Shown here one piece after another: positions 9,280 to 17,600 of a stretch of 64,000 nucleotides of DNA. Numbering within the stretch: the stretch's first letter is position 1; each line of letters opens with the position of its first letter. The notes under the pieces were generated by a model. It saw only the letters and a list, made by a program, of their open reading frames with translations. It searched no databases and was not told the DNA's origin. The stretch lies in NCBI RefSeq assembly GCF_024721175.1, contig NZ_CP099402.1, positions 186,001 to 250,000 on the forward strand, in the 5' to 3' direction. This DNA comes from Rhizobium sp. Pop5. Its GTDB lineage: Bacteria > Pseudomonadota > Alphaproteobacteria > Rhizobiales > Rhizobiaceae. A program made the position numbers and the translations under genes.

Positions 9280-10737
9280 CTACGGTTCGCGTATTGCGTT
9301 ATCCAGGCCGCGCAGCAGCGGGTACAGGAAATAGGAGATCACCGTGCGCTTGCCGACCTTGATTTCCGTGGACACGGTCATGCCGGGAAGCAGACGCACC
9401 GGCACGTCCGAAGCATTCAGCCTGGTATCGGCAAGCAGGATGCGGGCCTTGAAGAAGGGGGCGGCCGGCTGGCTTGGGGTGGCGGTCTGTTCCTGCTGGC
9501 CGGTCAGGAACGTGTCCTGGCTGATGGTGCGCACCTCGCCGGAGGCCGTGCCGTATTTCTGGAAGGGATAGGCGTCGAGCTTGATGCGGGCCTCCTTGCC
9601 GACGGCGATGCGGCCGATGTCGCGGGTGTTGATCGACACTTCCGCTTCGAGCGGCACGTTGATCGGCACCAGGGTGACGATCGGTTCGGCTTCGCGCACG
9701 ACGGAGCCGATGGAGCGCTGGGCGAGATCCAGCACGACAGCATCGGCGGGTGCCGTCAGCGATACCATGTTGCGGCGCAGTTCCATCTTCTTCAGTTCTT
9801 CATCGGCCATGTCGCGCTGGCCGCGCAGATCCACCAGTTGCTCCATCGCGGCGCGGCGGAAATCCTCGATGAAGGCCTGGCGGTCGGCTTTGAGCTTTGC
9901 ATAGGCATGCGCGGCCTCATCGGCCTTGCCGCGCACGGCCGTCAGATCGGATTCGACGTCGAGACGGGCGTCGCGCGAGCCGAGCATGGTAATCAACGAG
10001 CCGCTCTGCGTGTTGAAGAGCCGCTCGCGCGCGCCTTCGATCTGCGAGAGCGTGTCGCGCCGGTCGACGAGCACGGCCTCCTGGTTCTTGCTGGCGGCAA
10101 GTGCTGCCGACTGACCGGCGATCTGCTGCTCGAAATTCTGCAGCTGCGCCGTGTAGAAGGCCCGCCGCTGGCCGAAGAGCTGCACCTGCAGCATCTCGTC
10201 AGGGGTTTTTCCGGCCATGACGGTGTAGTCGTCGCCGGCAAGCTCCGCTTCGATGCGCTTCACCTGGGCATCGAGCGCGGTGAATTTCGCGTGCTGCTGG
10301 TCGACATCGGCCTGGCTGAAGGTGGCGTCGAGCGTCGCGAGCGTCTGGCCGGCATGCACCACCTCGCCGGCCTTCACATCGATCGTGCGGATGATCGAGG
10401 TCTCCAGCGGCTGGACGACGATGGTCGGCTGCGTGGTAACGAGCTTGCCCGGCGCAATCACCACCTCGTCGATTGATGAGACCGAGGCCCAGGTGATGGC
10501 GGCCGCAATCAGCGCCGTCACGCAATAGAGCGTCATGCGGGCAACGCGTGGCGGCGCACGTTCCTCGAGTTCCACCGCATCGGACTGGAATTCCGCGATA
10601 GCAGGCGGCAGCGGCGGGCGGGCTGCAAGTTCCCTGCCCTTGACTGCGGGGGCCTTGACTGCAGGCCCTTTGCCAGTGGGTCCCTTGTCTGTGGGGACCG
10701 GCATATTTTCGTCGGATTTTCTGATATGCGCGTTCAT
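9280..10737 (-). CDS. HlyD-family type I secretion periplasmic adaptor
   Basis: A 485-residue membrane-fusion protein. A short cytosolic N-terminus of low complexity (repeated KGP/KAPAVKG) leads to one membrane helix (about residues 68-88). Then come a lipoyl-like half (IAPGKLVTTQPTIVVQPLE), long coiled-coil arms (about residues 150-330) and the C-terminal beta-barrel/lipoyl closure (TAPADAVVLDLAQRSIGSVV and later LLPGMTVSTEIKVGKRTVISYFLYPL). It should bridge the ABC exporter to an outer-membrane TolC-like channel, which is not encoded here. The ATG at 10737 overlaps the TGA of the ABC gene (ATGA), so the two are translationally coupled. Confidence 0.92.
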   Translation of the reverse strand: MNAHIRKSDENMPVPTDKGPTGKGPAVKAPAVKGRELAARPPLPPAIAEFQSDAVELEERAPPRVARMTLYCVTALIAAAITWASVSSIDEVVIAPGKLVTTQPTIVVQPLETSIIRTIDVKAGEVVHAGQTLATLDATFSQADVDQQHAKFTALDAQVKRIEAELAGDDYTVMAGKTPDEMLQVQLFGQRRAFYTAQLQNFEQQIAGQSAALAASKNQEAVLVDRRDTLSQIEGARERLFNTQSGSLITMLGSRDARLDVESDLTAVRGKADEAAHAYAKLKADRQAFIEDFRRAAMEQLVDLRGQRDMADEELKKMELRRNMVSLTAPADAVVLDLAQRSIGSVVREAEPIVTLVPINVPLEAEVSINTRDIGRIAVGKEARIKLDAYPFQKYGTASGEVRTISQDTFLTGQQEQTATPSQPAAPFFKARILLADTRLNASDVPVRLLPGMTVSTEIKVGKRTVISYFLYPLLRGLDNAIREP

Positions 10738-12878
10738 GCGACCTGCCTCATCTGCTGGGCCCAAAGGTGGCGGTAGGTCATGCAGCGCGACACCAGCTGG
10801 TCGTGCCGGCCGATATCGGCGACCTTGCCCCGATCGATGACGAGAATGGCATCGGCATCCACAAGCGTCGAAAGCCGGTGCGAGACGATGACGACGGTGC
10901 GGCCGGCGGCGATCCGGCTCAGATTCTCGCGGATGATCGCCTCGCTGTCGGGGTCGAGCGCGCTCGTCGCCTCATCGAAGATCAGAAGTTTCGGATCGGT
11001 GATCAGCGCACGCGCGATCGCCAGCCGCTGCCTCTGGCCACCCGAGAGGTTGGCTGCGTTTTCTTCCAGCATCGTGTCGAAGCCGCGCGGCAGGCGCTCG
11101 ATGAATTCTTCCGCACCTGCGATGCGGGCGACCTCCATGATCTCCTCGATACTGGCATCGGGTTTTGCGGCGGCGATATTGTCGCGCACCGAGCCGCGAA
11201 ACAGGAAGTTATCCTGCAGCACAACGCCAATGCTGGTTCTCAAGTGGACGAGGTCGATCTCGCGGCTGTCATAGCCATCCATGCGCACCAGCCCTTCCTG
11301 GCTCTGATAGAGCCCCTGGATGAGCCGCGTGATGGTCGTCTTGCCCGAGCCGCTCTTGCCGACCACGCCGAAGACCGAGCCCGCCGGAATGGCGAAGGAA
11401 ACATTGTCGAGCGCAGGCGCGGCATCGGGAGCATAGCGGAAGGTGACCCGGTCGAATTCGATGCGGCCATGCAGATGCGGCCTGACACCACGCCCGCGGC
11501 CCGCCTGTTCCGGCCGCTGGTTCATGATCTCGCCGAGCATGCGCACGGAAAGCGCCACTTCCTGATATTCGTGCACCATGGTGACGATCTGTACGAGCGG
11601 TCCGGAGACGCGGCCGGCGAGCATGTTGAAGGCAACCAGTGCGCCGATCGTCATCGCACCGCTGAAGACATCGAGCGCGCCGAGACCGATGATCGCCACG
11701 CTCATCAGCTTTTCCAGCAATCCCGTCATCGACTGGGCGACGGTCGAGATTTTCTCGACCCGGAAGCGCACCGAGATCGACTGGGCCGAATAATCATCCC
11801 AGACCTTGCGCTGGCGCGGCTCCAGCGCCAGTGACTTGACGGTGCGCATGCCGTGCACCGTTTCGACAAGCAGGGCCTGCCGGTCGCCTTCGGCCTGGTA
11901 AAGCGCCTGCAGGCGACGCTGGAACGGCCCGACGAGCATCATCACAACAAGCCCGACGAGCGCGGCGAAACCGAGCACCACGAGCGTCAGCTTGACGCTG
12001 TAGAGAAGCAGGATCGGCACGAAGACGAAGAGCGAGACGCCGTCGAGCAGCGTCAGGAACAGCCGACCGGTCAGGAATTCGCGGATGCGCCCCGTCTGCT
12101 GCATATGCTTGACGAGAACGCCGGCCGAGGCCTGCTCGAAGAGCGAGATCGGCAGGTTGAGCAGATGGCCGAAGGTGCGCGTGGCGATCCGAATGTCGAT
12201 CCTGTTGGTGGCATAAAGCAGCAGATAGCGGCGCAGGAAACTGAAGGTCGCGTCGAAAACGAGCGCCACCGCGATACCGACCGTCAGGACAGTCAGCGTC
12301 GCATAGCTCTGATGCACGAGCACCTTGTCGATGACGAGCTGGAAAAACATCGGCGTCGTCAGCCCGAGGCCGTAAAGCACGAAGGCGGCGAGCGCCACAT
12401 CGCGGAAGAAGCTGCGCTGCCGGATGATTTCTGGAATGAACCAGCGGAAGCCGAAAGGCCGGTCCTCATCCGACATGCGATAGTTGCGCTTGAGCAAAAC
12501 CACCGATCCGAGCCAGGCCTTGCCGAATTGCTCCTCGCTCAGCAGCATGACTTCGGGGCGTGCAGCAAGCGGGTCGAGAACGCGGATCTTCTCATCCTCG
12601 CCCTCTCCGACGGCGCCGGCGATGACCACCCAGTTACCGTTCGAAAGTTCGGCAAGGGCCGGAAAGGCCTCGCCGAGCTGAAACAGGCCTCGCCAGTCGA
12701 GCGTCAGGTGCCTCGCCCTGAGGCCGGCATCCTTGGCCATCCGGAGCATCTGCCGCACGGCCACCGGATCGTTGCCGACGGCATAATCGTGCTGCAATCG
12801 CTCGGGCGAAAGATCGACGCCGTGATGACGCGCGACGAGCGCAAGACAGTGCAGGTTGGTATGCAGAAAACTATTCAT
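10734..12878 (-). CDS. Type I secretion ABC exporter (permease-ATPase) with degenerate C39-like domain
   Basis: A 714-residue half-transporter. Residues 1-130 form a C39-peptidase-like domain. In the alignment around CLALVARHHGVDLS the catalytic Cys position before it is not Cys, so this is a substrate-docking rather than a proteolytic domain, as in HlyB. About six membrane helices follow (residues 155-420). The ATPase has Walker A GKSGSGKTT, signature LSGGQRQRLAIARAL, Walker B LLIFDEATSALD and switch SHRLST. It powers export of unfolded proteins with HlyD. The nearby giant exoproteins are the obvious candidate substrates. The stop overlaps the adaptor start by ATGA. Confidence 0.94.
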   Translation of the reverse strand: MNSFLHTNLHCLALVARHHGVDLSPERLQHDYAVGNDPVAVRQMLRMAKDAGLRARHLTLDWRGLFQLGEAFPALAELSNGNWVVIAGAVGEGEDEKIRVLDPLAARPEVMLLSEEQFGKAWLGSVVLLKRNYRMSDEDRPFGFRWFIPEIIRQRSFFRDVALAAFVLYGLGLTTPMFFQLVIDKVLVHQSYATLTVLTVGIAVALVFDATFSFLRRYLLLYATNRIDIRIATRTFGHLLNLPISLFEQASAGVLVKHMQQTGRIREFLTGRLFLTLLDGVSLFVFVPILLLYSVKLTLVVLGFAALVGLVVMMLVGPFQRRLQALYQAEGDRQALLVETVHGMRTVKSLALEPRQRKVWDDYSAQSISVRFRVEKISTVAQSMTGLLEKLMSVAIIGLGALDVFSGAMTIGALVAFNMLAGRVSGPLVQIVTMVHEYQEVALSVRMLGEIMNQRPEQAGRGRGVRPHLHGRIEFDRVTFRYAPDAAPALDNVSFAIPAGSVFGVVGKSGSGKTTITRLIQGLYQSQEGLVRMDGYDSREIDLVHLRTSIGVVLQDNFLFRGSVRDNIAAAKPDASIEEIMEVARIAGAEEFIERLPRGFDTMLEENAANLSGGQRQRLAIARALITDPKLLIFDEATSALDPDSEAIIRENLSRIAAGRTVVIVSHRLSTLVDADAILVIDRGKVADIGRHDQLVSRCMTYRHLWAQQMRQVA

Positions 12879-12973
12879 GGCCCACCCGAAACAATACGAG
12901 ACCGCGGCTTGGATTTAAGTCGGGGCATCCTCCGCGCGTCCGGATGGACGCGCAGCGCTCCACACTCGGTTTA

Positions 12974-13282
12974 TCAGTTGAAGTTCGGCGAGGCGTTCGA
13001 CGCGCCGGCCTCCCCCGCCTGGATATCGGAGGCCGCCGCAGCCGACATATCGCCGATCCGGCGAACCGCACCCGCTTCGACCAACCCGCCGAGCGCCTTC
13101 TGCATGAGATCAACCGCATTGGCGAAGGCATCCACCGGCATGATGATGCGCTGGCGGAAGATCGGCTTCGGATTGTTGTTGGCGTCGCGGTCGGTGGCCG
13201 AGAGCGACATCAGGTCGATGCGCACGATCGTTCCGGTAATGGTGATTTCACCGATGCCATCTGCATAAAGTTCGCTGCTCAT
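12974..13282 (-). CDS. Small conserved protein of the type I secretion locus
   Basis: A 102-residue acidic, soluble protein without signal peptide. The middle part (IVRIDLMSLSATD through FRQRIIMPVDAFANAVDLMQKAL) has a beta-strand then helix pattern faintly like DUF3467 proteins, but I would not assign it. Residues 78-102 are Ala/Ser/Asn-rich and probably disordered. It lies 95 bp upstream of the ABC exporter gene on the same strand and just downstream of a cobW-like gene, so it is probably co-expressed with the secretion machinery; a role as cytosolic partner or regulator of export is only a guess. Confidence 0.7.
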   Translation of the reverse strand: MSSELYADGIGEITITGTIVRIDLMSLSATDRDANNNPKPIFRQRIIMPVDAFANAVDLMQKALGGLVEAGAVRRIGDMSAAAASDIQAGEAGASNASPNFN

Positions 13283-13330
13283 TGTTCTCTCTCCTGTTTG
13301 AAGTCAAAACACCTGTTCATCTTTGAATCG

Positions 13331-13375
13331 ACGCATCGCACCGAAAGCCGCTTCACACTTTTCGGTGCGATGCGT
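13331..13375. repeat. Intergenic palindromic repeat, copy 3, overlapping the end of the first cobW-like gene
   Basis: A perfect 16-bp inverted repeat: ACGCATCGCACCGAAA (13331-13346) and TTTCGGTGCGATGCGT (13360-13375), with a 13-nt GCCGCTTCACACT-type spacer. It shares the CACACTTTT core with the copies near 900-1010. It lies across the 3' end of the GTPase gene and supplies its last codons and stop, and could terminate transcription. Confidence 0.65.
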
Positions 13376-14585
13376 GCGTATCGTGCCGCCAGGCCGGAAA
13401 CGGATCGCGAAGGCCGACGGCGGTCTGCGGATCGAAACCCGTCTCCTCCCCGGTCAGGCAATCATCGAGTGCGGCCCAGATCGCCGCCTTGTCGAAGCCC
13501 GAACCGATGAAGACGAGCTCCTGGCGGCGGTCGCCCCAGACAACGTCCCAATGCCGGTCGATGAGCTGGCGGAATTGCGGAAAGCGCGGCCATTGCACCT
13601 GCGGCACGGAGGCCCACCAATATCCCCTGGTTTCGATGCGGCACTGGGTGCCGGCGATCGACAGCAGGCCGATCTCATCGGGCCTCGTCGCCAGCCAGAA
13701 ATGGCCCTTTGCGCGGATGAGGCCCGCCCATTTCCTGTCGAGGAAATCCTTGAGCCTCAGCGGCGCGAAGGGCCGGCGGCTGCGATAGACGAAGCTTGAA
13801 ATGCCGTATTCCTCTGTTTCCGGCACATGGTCGCCCCAGCCGAAGAGCTCCTTGTGCCAGAGCGGATGGCGGGCAGCCTTCGCCTCGCTGAAGAGGCCGG
13901 TATCGAGGATCGTGCCAAGCGGCACCTGGCCGAAAACGGCCTCGATGACCTGGGCATCCGGATTGAGTGCGGCGACGACCCGGCGAACCTCGGCAAGATC
14001 GGCGCAGGATACGTCGCCTGCCTTGTTGATGATGACGACGTCGGAAAATTCGATCTGCTCGACGAGCAGATCCACGAGCTTGCGCTCATCGTCCCCGTCC
14101 CGCCTCTCGCCGCGATCGGCCAGGAACTCGTCGCTCTGGTAATCGGCCAGCAGATTGACCGCATCGACGACGCAGACCATCGTGTCGAGACGTGCCACAT
14201 CGCAGAGCGCCGCCCCGCTTTCGTCGCGGAAGGAGAAGGTGGCTGCGACAGGCAGCGGTTCGGCAATGCCGGTGCCCTCGATCAGCAGATAGTCGAAGCG
14301 GCCGGCGGCTGCCAGACGCCGCACCTCGCTCAGGAGGTCCTCGCGCAGCGTGCAGCAGATGCATCCGTTGGTGAGCTCCACCAGCGTCTCGTCCGTGCGC
14401 AGGAGGTCTGCACCGCCCTCGCGCACGAGATCCGCATCGATGTTGACCTCGCTCATATCGTTGACGATGACAGCAACCCGACGACCCTCCCGATTACTCA
14501 GGACATGATTGAGGACAGTCGTCTTCCCAGCGCCGAGAAACCCGGCGAGAACTGTAACGGGCAATCTGTTGTCTGTACGCATCAT
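13353..14585 (-). CDS. COG0523 / CobW-family GTPase, putative metallochaperone (YciC/ZigA-like), copy 1
   Basis: A 410-residue G3E-family GTPase. Walker A is GFLGAGKTT near residue 14. The switch stretch [12 protein letters not shown], the metal-binding [12 protein letters not shown] (CxCC), and the base-specificity motif INKAGD follow. The C-terminal half has the ZigA/YciC-like ending [16 protein letters not shown] and DPFPAW. Relatives move zinc or other metals to client proteins, often under zinc limitation. After DPFPAW, where copy 2 stops, this protein has 11 extra residues encoded by a palindromic repeat. The gene lies 48 bp downstream of the first giant exoprotein gene. ATG 14585 was chosen over an upstream GTG because a GAGAG site precedes it. 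Confidence 0.9.
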   Translation of the reverse strand: MMRTDNRLPVTVLAGFLGAGKTTVLNHVLSNREGRRVAVIVNDMSEVNIDADLVREGGADLLRTDETLVELTNGCICCTLREDLLSEVRRLAAAGRFDYLLIEGTGIAEPLPVAATFSFRDESGAALCDVARLDTMVCVVDAVNLLADYQSDEFLADRGERRDGDDERKLVDLLVEQIEFSDVVIINKAGDVSCADLAEVRRVVAALNPDAQVIEAVFGQVPLGTILDTGLFSEAKAARHPLWHKELFGWGDHVPETEEYGISSFVYRSRRPFAPLRLKDFLDRKWAGLIRAKGHFWLATRPDEIGLLSIAGTQCRIETRGYWWASVPQVQWPRFPQFRQLIDRHWDVVWGDRRQELVFIGSGFDKAAIWAALDDCLTGEETGFDPQTAVGLRDPFPAWRHDTHASHRKV

Positions 14586-14633
14586 CGATACTCTCACTCT
14601 TTACTCGATGCTTGGCTTACATCCGCGTGGGCG

Positions 14634-17600
14634 TTACGCCGCGAGCTGCGGTTTGAATCCCACGTCCACATAGTAGTTCGTGCTGTTATAGCTGGCGGTC
14701 GGGAACAGCCCGCCCGATCCATAGGCATAGACGCCGTTATTGCCGGCGGGCGCCTTCAGGTCCCCGTTCATCACGTCGCTGGCAAAGTAGTTGCCTGATG
14801 CCGAATAATTGCCTGATGTCGAGTAGGACACGACGTAGGTCGTACCCGCCTGGATGGCGATCTGCTGACTGAGCTGCGCGGTCTGCCAGCCGCTCGCCGT
14901 TTCGTTGTTGAAAGTGACGCTGCCGAGCAGAGTGCCCGAAGCCGTCCACAGATAGCCGCTGTGCGGGCCGGTATTGTCCGTACCCTTGTAAAAGCGGATG
15001 GCGGTGATCCAGCCGGCGGCATCGGCCTGGAATTTCATGCCTAGATTGACCGACTGGTTGTCGTTGACCGTGACGACCGAGGGCGTCGCGTTTGACGCAA
15101 AGAGGTTCTGCTCCGGTCCTGCGGCAGTGTTGTTGATGGTCAGCGCCACCTGAGCCGAAGCCGTGCCGCCCTTGCCGTCCGAGATCGTGTAGCTGAAGCT
15201 TGCCGGTCCGGCATAACCCGCCGTCGGTGTGAAGGTCACCGTCTGGGCCTGGGCATTCCAGGCGACCGAGCCATTGACCGCGCCACTGACGCCGGTAATC
15301 GTAAGTGCATCGCCATCGGCATCGCTGTCATTTGCCAGAAGCGCCGACGCCTGGATGGTGACAGGCGTGCCCGTATTGGTCGAGAAGCCGCTGTCGTTGG
15401 CGGCGACCGGAACCGCATTCTGTGCGCCCTGCTTGTAGAGCACATCAACCCAGTAGTTGGCGGCATTGTAGGAGGCGGTCGGGAACAGGCTGCCGCTGCC
15501 ATAGGCATAGACGCCGTTGCCGCCGCTGACCGAACTTGCCGGTGCCGTCAGCGGGCCGCTCGTGTGGTCCGTCGTGAAGTAGTTCCCCGTTGCCGAATAG
15601 AAGCCGTTGGAATGGTAGCTCGCCACATAGGTGGTGCCGGCCGTGACATTGATCGGCTGGGTGAAGGAAACCATCTGCCAGCCGCTCGCCGTCTCGCCGA
15701 TAAAGGTCGCCTGGGCCAGAAGCTGGCCGCTTGCCGTCCAGAGCGAGCCGACATGCGTGCCGGTATCCTGGGCGCTCTTGTAATAGGTGAGCCCGGTGAT
15801 CTGGCCGTTGGCGGACGCGATGAACTTGACGCCGAGTTCGACCGAGTTGGCGTCATTGGCGGCGGCAACCCCCGACGTATCTGCGCCTGTAAACAGGCTC
15901 GACGTCGTGCCACCGCCGGTCTGCGAATTGACCGTGAGGCTGACCGTGGCCGAAGCCGTTCCGCCAGCCCCATCCGAGATCGAATAGGAGAAGCTTGCCG
16001 CACCCGTATAACCCGCCGTCGGCGTGAAAGTGACGGATTTGGTCTGGCTGTTGAAGGTCACCGTTCCGTTGACCGCACCGTTGACGCCGGTGATGCTGAG
16101 CGGATCGCCATCGGCATCGGTGTCGTTTGCAAGCAGGCTGGCTGCGGCAATCGACAGCGCCGTGTTGGAATAGGTCGTGTAGCCATTGTCATTGGCGGCG
16201 ACCGGCGCCGTGTTGCCGGTCGATTGCTTGTAGACGACATCGACCCAGTAGTTCGTCGACTGATAGCTGGAAGTCGGGAAGGCCGAGCTCCCGACCGTGT
16301 AGACGCCGTTGCTGCCGGCAAGCGCCGTCAGCGAGCCATTGGTATGGGCTGAGGTGAAATAGTTTGCCGTCGCCACATAGGAGCCCGTGGTGCTGTAGGA
16401 GGCGACATAGGTCGTGCCGGCCGCGATATGCACCGCGTTGGCGAATGTCGCGGTCTGCCAGCCGTTCACCAATCCGCTGTCGGCGAAGCTGACGGTTGCA
16501 ACCAGCGTTCCATCAGCCGTCCACAGGGAGCCGGTGTGAGGTCCGGTATCGCCCGATGCCTTGTAGTAGCGGATGCCGGTAATCATGCCGCTGGACGAGG
16601 CTGCGAATTTCATGCCGAGTTCCATCGCCTGGCCGTCGTTGAAGCTTCCGCCCGTCGGCCCTTCGCTCGATGTAAACAGCGTTTCTCCGGTGGGACCCGG
16701 GTTGACGGTGAGGCTGACGGCACCCTGATCCGTGCCACCGCGCCCGTCCGACAGCGTATAGGTGAAGCTTGCCGGCCCCGAATAATTGCTGGTCGGCGTG
16801 AAGATGACGGTGCCGTTCTGCTTGTTGAGCGTCACCGTGCCGTTAACGGCGTTGCCGACGGCCGAAATCGTCAGCGCATCGCCATTGGGGTCCGTATCGT
16901 TTCCGACAAGCGAGGCGATTGGGATGGCGACGGTATCGTTGCCGGAGATGGTGAGCCCCGTATCGTCGGTCGCGACCGGCGCGCCGTTGGGACCGGCGTC
17001 GAAGACGACATCGACCCAGTAATTGGTGCCGGTGCCGGGGCTTTGGCCGGGGAAGGTGCCGGCAGTGGTGCCGTAGGCGAAGACGCCGCCGCCATCGACC
17101 GCCTTCACCGCGCCGCTGGCATAGGTGCCGCCGGTGAAATAATTGCCTGTCAGCGAGTAGTAGCCGCTGCTGTGATAGGAGGCCACATAGGTCGTGCCGG
17201 CCGCAATCTGGATCGGGCTCGCGAACATCACCGTCTGCCAGCCGGAGAGCGATTCATTGACGGACAGGCCTGATGCCAGCAAGGTTCCGTTGGCGCTCCA
17301 GAGGCTGACGGCATGGTCGCCGATATTGTAGAAGCCCTTGTAGAAGCGGATGCCCTCCACGAGGCCTGCAGTCGTCGTCTGGAAGCGCAGGCCGAGTTCG
17401 ACCGGGTCGCGATCGATCGCCACTTCGGTCGCGGGCTTTTCCGCGAGCGTCCAGAGGCCCGTCGTTGCCGGCAGGGTGACGGTGACCTGCTTGCCGGACG
17501 ACGGCGCCTCCATGTTGACGCTGTCGTCGACGGCGCGCGACATGATCGTATAGGTGCCGCTTGCCTGCACGACCCAGTTATAGCTCCAGCTCTCGCGGCC

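Noticed and set aside
10767..13268. Two long plus-strand frames opposite the ABC exporter
   Set aside because: Shadow frames, Arg/His/Asp-rich, without any domain; the minus-strand gene has complete family motifs.
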